From: JAWXBA01 sp048499805
Lineage (GTDB): Bacteria > Gemmatimonadota > Gemmatimonadetes > Gemmatimonadales > GWC2-71-9
DNA: 64,000 bases
NCBI GenBank assembly: GCA_048499805.1
Contig: JASNZF010000005.1
Coordinates: forward strand, 62,001-126,000
Direction of reading: 5' to 3'
The notes under the pieces are model-generated. The model did not search any database. It was not told the origin of the DNA and saw only the letters and a list, made by a program, of their open reading frames with translations. Made by a program: the position numbers and the translations under genes. Shown one piece after another: positions 50,996 to 61,021 of this stretch; position 1 is the stretch's first letter, and every line of letters begins with the position of its first letter.

Positions 50996-53305
50996 ATGCG
51001 CCTCCGCCCCCACCACCCGCCACGTTCCCCCGCGACCAGGACAGTCGCTGCGGCCCGCGGGGCGGCGACTGCGGTGTGCCTCCTGGCTCCGGCCCTGGGG
51101 TGTCCCACCAGCCCCGGGGACCCCCCAGCCAATCAACCGCCGACCGTCGCCATCGCGAGCCCCACCCCCGGCTCCACCTTCGGCGGCGGTGATGTCATCC
51201 AGGTCCAGGCCAGCGCCACCGATCCCGGGAATGGGACCCTTCCCGGAACGGCCGTCGAATCCTGGGTGGTCCTCCACCACGACACCCATACCCACCCCTT
51301 CCTGCCCGCGGCCTCCGGCACCACCCGCAGCGTCCTCATTCCGCGGACCGGTCACTTCGAGAGCGACATCTTCTACCGGATCCACGTCCGGGCCATCGAC
51401 CCCGGCGGCCTGGCGGACACGGCGTTCGTGGACATCCATCCCCGCGTCGTGTCGTTGACCCTCGTCACCCTCCCGGCCGGGCTCCAGGTCACCCTCGACG
51501 CGCAACCGACAACCACCCCCGTCACGATCGAGGCGGTCGAGGGGATGGAGCGGGCCATCGGCGTCCCCTCTCCCCAGCCGCTCGGCGGCCTGCAGTACGA
51601 ATTCCAGGAGTGGGGGCATGGCGGCGCGGCGCTCCAGACCATCCGCACCCCGGCGGTGGCCACCACCTTCACGGCCCGGCTCCGCGAGGCCGGCGTGGCG
51701 AACCTGCCGCCGACCGTGGCGGTGACCGCGCCGGCGCCATCGGCCACGGCAACGGTCGGCGCGACCGTCCTCCTGGCCGCTTCCGCGCAGGATCCCGACG
51801 GCACGGTCACCCGGGTGGAGTTCTTCGTCGGCGGCGCCAAGGTGGGGGAGGCCACCGCAGCCCCCTTTACCGCCCCCTGGGTTCCCACCACCCCCGGTCC
51901 CCGACTGGTGACGGCGCGCGCCACCGACAACCTGGGGGCCTACACCCTCTCCGCTGCCGTGGCCGTCGTGGTCCTCGCCGCCGGGGGCGGCGACGTGCAG
52001 GCACCGATCGCGACGCTCACGGCACCGGCGCCGGGAAGCCTCGGGCTGGTGGGAAGTGTCGGCCTCACTGCCACCGCGACCGATGATGTCGGAGTCACTG
52101 CGGTGGAGTTCGACGTGGACGGGGTCCTCCTCGCGACCGCCACCTCGGCACCGTACTCGGCGACGCTCCCCGCCACCGCAGCCTACGCGTCGGGGGCGCA
52201 TCTCCTGCGCGCCCGGGCGCGGGACGCGGCCGGCAACTGGTCCGACTGGTCGGCAAGCACGGTCACCTTCGGGGGCGACGTCGCCCTGCCGGCGGGGCTC
52301 ACCCGCACGACCTGGGTCGCGGGCTTTGGCGACATCCTGACCGCGGCGGCGCTCGCACCGGATGGACGGATGTTCGTCGCGGAACAGACCGGCCGGCTCC
52401 GGGTCGTCAAGAACGGCCAACTGCTGGCCCAGCCGTTCATCACCCTCCCGGTCGACCCCCTCGGCGAGCGCGGGCTGCTCGGCGTGGCGGTCCACCCCGA
52501 CTTCGCGACCAACAAGCTCCTGTACCTCTACTACACCACAACCGCCGGGGGCGCCCACAACCGGATCAGCCGGTTCGTCGCCTCCGGGGATGTCGCGATC
52601 CCGGGGGGAGAGGAGATCCTCGTCGACCTCCCGTTGCTCAACACCGTGCCCAAGCACAACGGTGGGGCGATGGCCTTCGGCGCCGACGGCAAGCTCTACG
52701 TGGCGGTGGGCGACAACTCCGACGGGGCCAACGCACCCAGCCTGTCGATCCCGTTCGGCAAGGTGCTCCGGTTCAACGCCGACGGCTCCATCCCCCTGGA
52801 CAACCCCTTCCTGGCCCAGACCACCGGGATCAACCGGGCCATCTGGGCCCGCGGGCTCCGCAACCCGTTCACCTTCGCGATCGAGTCCGGCACCGGCCGG
52901 ATCCACATCAACGACGTTGGTGCGGGGGCCTGGGAGGAGATCAACCTCGGCCGTGCCGGGGCGGACTACGGCTGGCCGGCCACCGAGGGACCCACCGGCA
53001 ACCCGGCATACGATGCCCCGATCCTGGCCTATGCCCATGCCGACAGCCCAACTCTGTTCTCCGGCCGGGCCGTGGTGGGGGCCGCCTTCTACCGCCCGGC
53101 AACCCCCATCCTCGGGCCGCAGTACGTCGGCAGCTATTTCTTCGCCGACTATGTCGAGGGGTGGGTCTACCGGATGCATCCGGAGACCGGAAGCCACGGC
53201 CTGGCCTTCGCGCAGCTGGGCGGGGTCCCGACCGGCCTGGTGGTCGGGCCCGACGGGGCGCTCTACGTCCTGACGGGTACCCGAATCGATCGGATCGGCC
53301 CCTAG
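50996..53305 (+). CDS. PQQ glucose/sorbosone dehydrogenase-like protein with Ig-like modules
   Basis: 769 residues. Secretion signal with a possible lipobox (LAPALGC), then three Ig-like modules (PPTVAIASPTPGSTF about 48-140; PPTVAVTAPAPSATATVGATVLLAASAQDPDGTVTRVEFFVGG about 240-330; APIATLTAPAPGSLGLVGSVGLTATATDDVGVTAVEFDVDG about 340-425). The C-terminal half (about 435-769) is a beta-propeller of the GSDH type: PDGRMFVAEQTGRLRVVKNG, LGERGLLGVAVHPDF, HNGGAMAFGADGKLYVAVGDN, ARGLRNPFTFA, EEINLGRAGADYGWP. Likely a cell-surface sugar dehydrogenase using PQQ. Confidence 0.85.
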   Translation: MRLRPHHPPRSPATRTVAAARGAATAVCLLAPALGCPTSPGDPPANQPPTVAIASPTPGSTFGGGDVIQVQASATDPGNGTLPGTAVESWVVLHHDTHTHPFLPAASGTTRSVLIPRTGHFESDIFYRIHVRAIDPGGLADTAFVDIHPRVVSLTLVTLPAGLQVTLDAQPTTTPVTIEAVEGMERAIGVPSPQPLGGLQYEFQEWGHGGAALQTIRTPAVATTFTARLREAGVANLPPTVAVTAPAPSATATVGATVLLAASAQDPDGTVTRVEFFVGGAKVGEATAAPFTAPWVPTTPGPRLVTARATDNLGAYTLSAAVAVVVLAAGGGDVQAPIATLTAPAPGSLGLVGSVGLTATATDDVGVTAVEFDVDGVLLATATSAPYSATLPATAAYASGAHLLRARARDAAGNWSDWSASTVTFGGDVALPAGLTRTTWVAGFGDILTAAALAPDGRMFVAEQTGRLRVVKNGQLLAQPFITLPVDPLGERGLLGVAVHPDFATNKLLYLYYTTTAGGAHNRISRFVASGDVAIPGGEEILVDLPLLNTVPKHNGGAMAFGADGKLYVAVGDNSDGANAPSLSIPFGKVLRFNADGSIPLDNPFLAQTTGINRAIWARGLRNPFTFAIESGTGRIHINDVGAGAWEEINLGRAGADYGWPATEGPTGNPAYDAPILAYAHADSPTLFSGRAVVGAAFYRPATPILGPQYVGSYFFADYVEGWVYRMHPETGSHGLAFAQLGGVPTGLVVGPDGALYVLTGTRIDRIGP

Positions 53306-53321
53306 GCGGACCTCCCAACGA

Positions 53322-53355
53322 CACGGCCCCGGGGAGGGTGCTCCCCGGGGCCGTG
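53322..53355. terminator. strong bidirectional terminator
   Basis: Perfect 15-bp stem CACGGCCCCGGGGAG (53322-53336) / CTCCCCGGGGCCGTG (53341-53355) with a GGTG loop, between the convergent dehydrogenase and POT transporter genes. Confidence 0.85.
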
Positions 53356-53374
53356 CCATGCCAGCCGATCGCGG

Positions 53375-54940
<1,566 letters not shown>

Positions 54941-54986
54941 GGGGCCCCGTTCGGGTGAGGGGTGGGAGGGGAACAGCGCACGATGC

Positions 54987-55535
54987 TCAGGAACGCTTGC
55001 CAAGCTTGGACTTGAGGGCTTCCAGCTGCGCCTGCACGGCGGCATCCATCTCATCCCGGGTCGCCCGGCGCCCCAGGTCGTCCAGCTCCGGGGAGGGCTC
55101 CATCCCGAGGTCGGCCTCGGAGACCCGGGGCGCGGGATCGGGGCGCATCCCAATCTTGGCGGCGCGATACGAGTTCGACAACTCGCCGTAGTCCCGCTCC
55201 ACCAGGGTCAGCTCATCGCCAAGGACGGCGAGCTTGCGCTCCAGCACCGTCACCCGCTCGGCATGGCGGGCCACGAACCGCTCGGCTACCGCGACGGTCT
55301 CCGTGTCGCCCACCTCCGCGGCGAGCCGGCCCCGGCGCTCGGCATCCGCCAGCTGCCGCCGCTCGGCCTCGAGCTCCCGCTCCGTCGCCGCCACCGCGTC
55401 CCGCAACGCGCCCAGCGCCACCTTGGTCTCCACCATCGCCCCGTGGAGGCCGCTCGCGGCATCCCGCGGATCGGTGAACCGCCGGGTCTCGGCCAGGAGT
55501 TGTTCCATGCGGGCACGAAGCTCTTCAAAGGCCAC
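54987..55535 (-). CDS. coiled-coil protein, possibly PspA-like
   Basis: 182 residues, almost entirely helical: GAMVETKVALGALRDAVAATERELEAERRQLADAERRGRLAAEVGDTETVAVAERFVARHAERVTVLERKLAVLGDELTLVERDYGELSNSYRAAK. The pattern of long heptads with a mid break recalls phage-shock PspA/Vipp1-like proteins, though it is shorter. The C-terminal 40 residues are acidic and end in EALKSKLGKRS. No signal peptide. Upstream of the POT gene on the same strand. Function uncertain. Confidence 0.7.
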   Translation of the reverse strand: MAFEELRARMEQLLAETRRFTDPRDAASGLHGAMVETKVALGALRDAVAATERELEAERRQLADAERRGRLAAEVGDTETVAVAERFVARHAERVTVLERKLAVLGDELTLVERDYGELSNSYRAAKIGMRPDPAPRVSEADLGMEPSPELDDLGRRATRDEMDAAVQAQLEALKSKLGKRS

Positions 55536-55622
55536 GGGGCGGTCCTGTCGGGAAACGGAGAAACTCGAATGTCGCGGGCTCGGGGGGAGGCGTCAAGCGA
55601 GCCGGGGCGATATCTTCCCTCC

Positions 55623-56105
55623 ATGTCCCGTCGCGCGCTCCTCCTCGCCTCGCTCCTGCCCCTCGCCGCCTGCGGCGAGCGGACCGGCAGTGCCGGGTGC
55701 GGCATTTCCTCCCTGGCGGGCGCGGTCATGATCCTCGACCAGTTCAGCGTCCCCGGCCAGACCATGAGCGGGGCCCCGCGGAACCTCCCCGAAGTCCTGG
55801 CGGTCCGGGTCGCCGCCGGACCGGTCGTCCGAGGGCTGGTGGGGCACGCCGACACCGTCCTGGTGGTCGGGGTGGACGAGTCCCTCCCCCCGACCCCGGT
55901 GCCGGGCTTTGGCGTCCTGATCGCCACCCTGGCCGGCGAGCCACGGGGAGTGATCCTCTATGAGGGCGCTCCGATCACCAACGCCCCGCACCTGGGCACG
56001 GTGCAGATCGGCGAGCGCAGCATCCCCTTGTTGGGACTCCGGGCCGAGCCCAGCCGGATCGAGGACCCCCGGTGTCCCTTGTTCCCACCCCCAGCCCCGC
56101 GCTAG
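55623..56105 (+). CDS. lipoprotein, unknown function
   Basis: 160 residues. Lipobox LPLAAC (Cys at about residue 17) after MSRRALLLASLL. The rest is beta-rich: LAGAVMILDQFSVPGQTMSGAPRNLPEVLAVRVAAGPVVRGLVGHADTVLVVGVDESLPPTPVPGFGVLIATLAGEPRGVILYEGAP. Three further cysteines. No family recognised. The 160 bp between it and the next gene hold nothing recognisable. Confidence 0.65.
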   Translation: MSRRALLLASLLPLAACGERTGSAGCGISSLAGAVMILDQFSVPGQTMSGAPRNLPEVLAVRVAAGPVVRGLVGHADTVLVVGVDESLPPTPVPGFGVLIATLAGEPRGVILYEGAPITNAPHLGTVQIGERSIPLLGLRAEPSRIEDPRCPLFPPPAPR

Positions 56106-56265
56106 CCGATGGCCGTCCCCGCAGCCCGGGCCGCTGCTCCTCTCGCGGACGGTCGAACCGTGGCGGGGTGCGGTTTGCCCCGGCTGGGGCGTCTCCCCAC
56201 TGATACCGTCTCCGGGCTCCCCCTTTGGGGTGGCTCCGGTCCGTGCGCCGCGACTTGAGGCCGTC

Positions 56266-57015
56266 ATGATCTACGTCTGCATCCCGACCCACGACGAGGG
56301 GCCCACCGTCGGCCTCCTGCTCTGGAAGATCCGCAAGGTCTTCGAGGAATTCCCGCGCGAGTACCAGTTCCTCGTCGGCGATGACGCCTCCACCGATGGG
56401 ACGCCGGAGATTCTTGAGCCCTATCAGAAGGTCCTGCCGCTGACCGTCCTCCGGTCCGACACCCGCCAGGGGTATGCCCGGACCGTGGAGCGCCTCCTGC
56501 GGCTGGCCCTGGAGCGCACCGACCGGCCCAAGCGCGACGCGGCGATCCTGATGCATGCCGACTTCGCCCACGGCCCCGAGTTCATTCCCGAGCTCGTCCG
56601 CCGCCTCGAGAGCGGCGCCGATCTCGTGATCACGGAGGCGACGCTCGTGGGCGATGCGGCCCGGGGCACCCGCCTGGTCCGCCGGTGGGCCCCGGTGCTG
56701 CTGCGCCGTGCCGTCCGCATCCCCGGCGTCCGTGACATCACCTCGGGGTTTGCCGCCTTCCGGCTGAGCACCCTCCGGCAGGCGTTCCGCCATCCCGCCG
56801 GCACCCTGCTCCAGACCGAGGACTGGGCGGCCAACGCGGAGCTGCTGGGGCGAGCCGCAGTGCATGCCCGGCAGGTCGAGGCGATCCCGACGGTGGAGCG
56901 CACGGATCGGCGGCCCCGCGCCAGCCGGTTCGAACCGTGGACCCGGGCCCGTGAGCTGTGGCGCGCCGGGGCGGCCCTCCGGCGGCTCGACCTCGGCGAG
57001 GCGGCCCGCCCATGA
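56266..57015 (+). CDS. family 2 glycosyltransferase
   Basis: 249 residues. GT-A fold: YVCIPTHDEGPTVGLLLWKIRKVFEEFPREYQFLVGDDASTDGTPEIL, then the metal-binding MHADFAHGPEFIPELVRRLESGADLVI. RDITSGFAAFRLSTLR and TEDWAANAELLGRAA resemble dolichol-phosphate mannosyltransferase-type enzymes. No membrane helix. GAGG lies 5 nt upstream of the ATG. Its TGA overlaps the next start (ATGA). Sugar and acceptor unknown. Confidence 0.85.
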   Translation: MIYVCIPTHDEGPTVGLLLWKIRKVFEEFPREYQFLVGDDASTDGTPEILEPYQKVLPLTVLRSDTRQGYARTVERLLRLALERTDRPKRDAAILMHADFAHGPEFIPELVRRLESGADLVITEATLVGDAARGTRLVRRWAPVLLRRAVRIPGVRDITSGFAAFRLSTLRQAFRHPAGTLLQTEDWAANAELLGRAAVHARQVEAIPTVERTDRRPRASRFEPWTRARELWRAGAALRRLDLGEAARP

Positions 57016-57770
57016 CCCCCACGCTCATCCTGCTCGCCGCGCTCCTCCAGGTCCAGGGCCCGGCCACCGCCCCACCGGCCACTCCCCCACCTGGGCCATA
57101 CCCGTTCGGCGTTGGCGAGGTGTTCGAGTATTCGGCCAAGGCCGGGTTCATCACGTTGGGCAAGGCCTCGATGTCGGTCACCCGGATCGAGACGGTGCGG
57201 GGGCGGCCGGCGTTCCATTTCCGCTATCACATCGAGGGCGGCAACCGACTGTTCCGGCTCAACGACGTCAATGAGTCGTGGACCACCGTGGACAACCTCG
57301 TCTCGCTCCGGTTCCACCAGGAGATGAACCAGAACGACAAGCACCGGGTCCGCAAGTTCGAGATCTATCCCGACTCGGGCTTCTACCGGCAGGAAGGGGT
57401 GGCGAAGACCCAGGCCACCCCGGCCGCGCCGGTCGACGATGCCGCCATCGTGTACTACCTCCGGACCCATCAGCTGGAAGTGGGCAAGGCGTATCGATTC
57501 GACAACTACTTCAAGGCGGCCAAGAACCCGTTGATCGTGCGGGTCCACGCGCGCGAGACGATGGAACTCCCTGATGGCAGCAAGGTGCCCTGCATCGTGC
57601 TGCAGCCGATGATCGGCGACGATGGGTTGTTCTCGAACCGGTCCGATGCACGGATCTGGATCACCGACGACGACCGACGGATCCCGGTCCAGATCCGCTC
57701 CCGGCTGCCGTGGCTCACGATCACGCTCCGGCTGGAGGCGATGACCCTCGCCCCCGGCAATGGTCCGTAG
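57012..57770 (+). CDS. DUF3108 domain protein, secreted
   Basis: 252 residues. N-terminal signal-like segment (TPTLILLAALLQVQG), a Pro/Ala linker, then the DUF3108 pattern: YPFGVGEVFEYSAKAGFITLGKASMSV, FHFRYHIEGGNRLFRLNDVNESWTTVDNLVSLRFHQEMNQND, VRVHARETMELPDGSKVPCIVLQPMIGDDGLFSNRSDARIWITDDDRRIPVQIRSRLPW. A beta-rich periplasmic protein of unknown role. Overlaps the glycosyltransferase stop. Confidence 0.85.
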   Translation: MTPTLILLAALLQVQGPATAPPATPPPGPYPFGVGEVFEYSAKAGFITLGKASMSVTRIETVRGRPAFHFRYHIEGGNRLFRLNDVNESWTTVDNLVSLRFHQEMNQNDKHRVRKFEIYPDSGFYRQEGVAKTQATPAAPVDDAAIVYYLRTHQLEVGKAYRFDNYFKAAKNPLIVRVHARETMELPDGSKVPCIVLQPMIGDDGLFSNRSDARIWITDDDRRIPVQIRSRLPWLTITLRLEAMTLAPGNGP

Positions 57771-58212
57771 CGGGACCCTGGCCCTGCTGCTCGCCCTGGT
57801 GGGGTGCGGCGGGGCAGCCCGGTCGTCGGGGTCCGATGTCCGGATGGTGATGGAGCAGGCGCCCGACGAGTCGCTGGTCGATCTCATCGAGGCGGCCCTC
57901 GGCGCCGATGCCCGGCTCGAGCTGGCCACCCCGCTCTACACCGACAATGCGACGGTCCTCGCCAATGGCGAGCACCGCCCGTTGCCACCGCGCTACGCGG
58001 GGCTGGCGCCGGGGGGAGAGGTCGAGGTCAGCAACACGCGGATCGAGGTGCGGGAGGGGATGGCCTGGGCCCTGGTGGCTTACCGGTGGGTCTCCCGGGC
58101 CGAGGGACTGGCCCGGGAGGCGGTCGCCACCTTCATCCTGCTGCCTGCCGAACGGGGAGGGGTGGGCTGGCGGATCCACCATGCCCACAGTTCCTCCCCG
58201 CCCGGCTGGTAG
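57760..58212 (+). CDS. lipoprotein with NTF2/SnoaL-like domain
   Basis: 150 residues. Lipobox ALVGC (Cys at about 16), then a DUF4440/SnoaL-like cone fold: DESLVDLIEAALGADARLELATPLYTDNATVLANGEHRPLPPRYAGLAPGGEVEVSNTRIEVREGMAWALVAYRWVS and GVGWRIHHAHSS at the end. Overlaps the DUF3108 gene by 11 nt. Likely cell-envelope; ligand unknown. Confidence 0.7.
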   Translation: MVRSGTLALLLALVGCGGAARSSGSDVRMVMEQAPDESLVDLIEAALGADARLELATPLYTDNATVLANGEHRPLPPRYAGLAPGGEVEVSNTRIEVREGMAWALVAYRWVSRAEGLAREAVATFILLPAERGGVGWRIHHAHSSSPPGW

Positions 58213-58213
58213 C

Positions 58214-58426
58214 CTAGGCAGGCTTGCCGGTAATCACCTCGCGAACCCGCGCCGCGACACCGGGGGCGAAGATCTTGAGGATCTTGTAGAAGATCCAGCC
58301 CCAGAAGGCCCACCAGAGCAGGGTCATGAAGATGCCGAGGATGCCGCCGAGGAGCCCCATGATCACCTTGAGGCCAATCAGCGCGACCACCGCGAAGCCC
58401 GCGAAACCAGCGACCGACCGGATCAT
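58214..58426 (-). CDS. small membrane protein
   Basis: 70 residues: two long hydrophobic helices, AGFAGFAVVALIGLKVIMGLLGGILGIFMTLLWWAFWGWIFYKIL, then a basic tail VAARVREVITGKPA. AAGGAG lies upstream of the ATG. Convergent with the NTF2-like gene and divergent from thiO. No family recognised. Confidence 0.65.
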   Translation of the reverse strand: MIRSVAGFAGFAVVALIGLKVIMGLLGGILGIFMTLLWWAFWGWIFYKILKIFAPGVAARVREVITGKPA

Positions 58427-58513
58427 GTTCGTGCTCCTTCAGAGGGATGGCGCAACAACTGTTGGACGTCCCACCATACGCCGGACGTTTCAAAAAGTTT
58501 CGTCGAGGTGTAA

Positions 58514-59617
58514 GTGACTGTCAATCAAGAAGTTTTGATCGTCGGTGGAGGGGTGGTCGGGGCGGCCTGCGCCCGGGCGCTCGCGCTGGCGGGCCGGGCC
58601 GTCCGGGTGGTGGAGCGAGGCTCCACCGGCGGGGAGTCCTGGGCGGCGTCGGCGGGACTGCTGGCCCCCCAGATCGAGGCCGGCGCCGACGCGCCGCTCT
58701 TCGACCTGGGGCTCGCGGGTCGCGAGTACTGGGTGGAGGAGGCGCCGGTCCTGCAGGCCTCGGTGGGCATCGACGTCGGGCTTCGGAGCACCGGCATCGT
58801 CCAGTTGGCCAGCGGCGAGAGCCAGGCCGACACCCTGCGGTCCAAGGTGGCCTGGCAGCGGCAGCAGGGCCATCTCTGCGATTGGCTGGACCCGACCGAG
58901 GTCCACGAGCGCTGGCCGTGGGTGGGGGCGTCGGAGGGGGCGCTCTGGGCCCCCCGGGATGGCGCCCTCGACCCGGTCGCCCTGGTCACCGCACTGCGCG
59001 CCGACGCCGCCCGCCTCGGGGTCCAGTTCGTGACCGATGAGATCACCGCATTGGTGCGGCAAGGGGACCGGATCACCGGGGCCAGTGGGGAGGACCGCTA
59101 TCGCGCCAGCATGGTCGTCCTCGCGGCGGGAGCCTGGTCGGGTCGGATCGCGAACCTGCCGCGACCGGTCTCGGTCGAGCCGGTGCGAGGCCAGATGGTG
59201 GCTCTCCCCTGGCCCGCGGGTGCCGAACCCGGGATCGTCTTTGGCCAGGGCGGGTACCTGCTGGAGCGGGCCGGCGAGGCCCTCTGCGGCTCCACCCAGG
59301 AGCACGCCGGCTTCACCCCGGAGACCACCCCCGAGGGGCTCCTCCACCTCACCGAACTCGCGACGGCGCTGTGCCCCTCCCTGGCGGGCGTGGCGCGGAC
59401 CCGGAGCTGGGCAGGCCTTCGGCCCGGGACGCCCGACGGCCTGCCGATCATCGGGCGGGAGCCGGGGGTCGAGGGGCTCTGGTACGCAACCGGCCACGGC
59501 CGCAGCGGGATCCTCCTTGCGGGCATCACGGCCCGCCTGCTGGAGCGGATGATCTCCGGCGAGGTCCTGCTGGATGAGGCCGAGGCGGTCCGGCCCGAGC
59601 GGTTCTGGAACTGGTAG
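58514..59617 (+). CDS. thiO: glycine oxidase-like FAD-dependent oxidoreductase
   Basis: 367 residues of the D-amino-acid oxidase family. Rossmann FAD motif VLIVGGGVVGAACARALALAG (GGGVVG at 11-16), STGGESWAASAGLLAPQIEA, LAAGAWSG, VRGQMVALPW, and the C-terminal WAGLRPGTPDGLPIIGREPGVEGLWYATGHGRSGILLAGITARLL. ThiO oxidises glycine to iminoglyoxylate for thiamine thiazole synthesis. No other thiamine genes are adjacent, so a related amine oxidase is possible. GTG start at 58514 with GAGG upstream. Confidence 0.8.
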   Translation: MTVNQEVLIVGGGVVGAACARALALAGRAVRVVERGSTGGESWAASAGLLAPQIEAGADAPLFDLGLAGREYWVEEAPVLQASVGIDVGLRSTGIVQLASGESQADTLRSKVAWQRQQGHLCDWLDPTEVHERWPWVGASEGALWAPRDGALDPVALVTALRADAARLGVQFVTDEITALVRQGDRITGASGEDRYRASMVVLAAGAWSGRIANLPRPVSVEPVRGQMVALPWPAGAEPGIVFGQGGYLLERAGEALCGSTQEHAGFTPETTPEGLLHLTELATALCPSLAGVARTRSWAGLRPGTPDGLPIIGREPGVEGLWYATGHGRSGILLAGITARLLERMISGEVLLDEAEAVRPERFWNW

Positions 59618-59644
59618 GCACCGACTGACGAGCGTGGCTTCGGA

Positions 59645-59667
59645 CGCCGGCCCCAACGGGGCCGGCG
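59645..59667 (+). terminator. intrinsic terminator after the glycine oxidase gene
   Basis: 10-bp stem CGCCGGCCCC (59645-59654) / GGGGCCGGCG (59658-59667) with an AAC loop, followed by CTCTTGTTTG. Begins 28 nt after the stop. Confidence 0.75.
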
Positions 59668-59811
59668 CTCTTGTTTGGATCCCCGGGTGCGCACCAGCCG
59701 CCGGGGGGGAGGTGGCAGAGATCCATTGACCGGTCACCGGCGTACGTGGGGCACAGGGGCCGAATACCCAGCCATGCCCGCCCTTGCCACCCTCAGTCAG
59801 GAGAAGGCCGC

Positions 59812-60498
59812 ATGCCACAGTTGTCCACCCTCAAGCGCACGCTCGTCCTCGGCATCCTGCTCGGCGCCCTCGGCACCGGCGTCGCGCTGGTGCAGGCCGC
59901 CGACCACCGGGACAGTGCGTTCCTCGGCAACAATCCCGGGCTCGACATTGCCGATGTCTACTCGTTCCTCAGCCCGTCCGACCCCGGCAAGCTGGTCCTG
60001 GTCATGACCGTGGCCGGTCTCCAGGCCCCGAGCGATGCCGGGATGGTCCAGTTCCCCGCCAACGTGGTGTACCAGTGGAAGATCGACACCAACGGCGACG
60101 CGGTCGAAGACTACGTCCTCCAGGCCTTCACGGCGGGCAGTGGCAGCGCCCAGGTCATGCAGTTCGTCGGTCCCGCCGCTCCGACCCGGACCGGCACCAC
60201 GTCGCGACTCCTGGAAGACAAGGTCATCACCGTTCCGGTCAGCTTCGGGGCAACCGCCCGGACCCAGAGCCGCAGCGGCATGACCGTCTTTGCCGGGCTG
60301 CGCGATGACCCGTTCTTCTTCGACCTGGCCCAGTTCCAGGCCATCCTCGGTGGGCAGGCCGGTGGCTTCCGCAACCCGGGCGTCGATGCCTTTGCCGGGA
60401 CCAACGTCCTGGCCCTCGTGGCCGAAGTCCCGATCGCGATGTTCGGCGGTGCCACGCAGCTCGGCGTGTGGGCCACCGTCAACCTCCCGTCCAACTGA
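59812..60498 (+). CDS. DUF4331 domain protein, secreted
   Basis: 228 residues. Signal peptide (RTLVLGILLGALGTGVALVQA), then the DUF4331 opening ADHRDSAFLGNNPGLDIADVYSFLSPSDPGKLVLVMTVAG, VVYQWKIDTNGDAVEDYVLQAFT, GMTVFAGLRDDPFFFDLAQFQAIL and NVLALVAEVPIAMFGG...LGVWATVN. AGGAG lies upstream. Only about half the length of many DUF4331 proteins; the next gene may encode the rest as a separate protein. Role unknown. Confidence 0.85.
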   Translation: MPQLSTLKRTLVLGILLGALGTGVALVQAADHRDSAFLGNNPGLDIADVYSFLSPSDPGKLVLVMTVAGLQAPSDAGMVQFPANVVYQWKIDTNGDAVEDYVLQAFTAGSGSAQVMQFVGPAAPTRTGTTSRLLEDKVITVPVSFGATARTQSRSGMTVFAGLRDDPFFFDLAQFQAILGGQAGGFRNPGVDAFAGTNVLALVAEVPIAMFGGATQLGVWATVNLPSN

Positions 60499-60526
60499 TC
60501 TCCAACTCCACCAAGGATTCCTTACC

Positions 60527-61021
60527 ATGCGCAGCCTCACTCCCGTTGTGTCCCTCGCCCTGCTCGGCGTGCTCGCCGGCTGTGGCGGGGATTCGCTGGC
60601 CCCCGAGATCGAGATGGCCCGCGGCAGCCTGAAGGACAAGGACCTGGTCCAGGTCGAGCGCTTCGGCCTTCCGGCGATTGCCACGGTGTTCATCCCCTCC
60701 AGCGCCAAGGATGCCTACAACCAGGCCGCCCCCGCCGGTGACCAGGCTGCCTTCCGCGGCTTCGTGGTCTCGACGCTGAATGCGTTCGGCCATCCCAATC
60801 CCGGTGCCCTGGCCGACGCCCTGCTCCCCGACATCCAGCCGATCAACCTGCTGCAGCCCAGCACCTTCCTCAACGGGCGCGCCCTGGCGGACGACGTCAT
60901 CACCGCCGAGCTCGGCCTGATCTTCGGCGCCAACACGGCGCTGAATGACGACCATGTGGACGCCAACGACAAGGCGTTCCTCGGGGCCTTTCCCTACCTG
61001 GCCACCCCGCACCTCCAATGA
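60527..61021 (+). CDS. lipoprotein paired with DUF4331
   Basis: 164 residues with lipobox LAGC (Cys at about 19). LVQVERFGLPAIATVFIPSSAKDAYNQAAPAGDQAAFRGFVVSTLNAFGHPNP...ALADALLPDIQPINLLQPSTFLNGRALADDVITAELGLIFG resembles the second half of full-length DUF4331 proteins (RVGNPLINE... GRPLADDVIDI). So the family's two halves appear as two adjacent genes here, one soluble and one lipid-anchored. The TPR gene overlaps its stop. Confidence 0.78.
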   Translation: MRSLTPVVSLALLGVLAGCGGDSLAPEIEMARGSLKDKDLVQVERFGLPAIATVFIPSSAKDAYNQAAPAGDQAAFRGFVVSTLNAFGHPNPGALADALLPDIQPINLLQPSTFLNGRALADDVITAELGLIFGANTALNDDHVDANDKAFLGAFPYLATPHLQ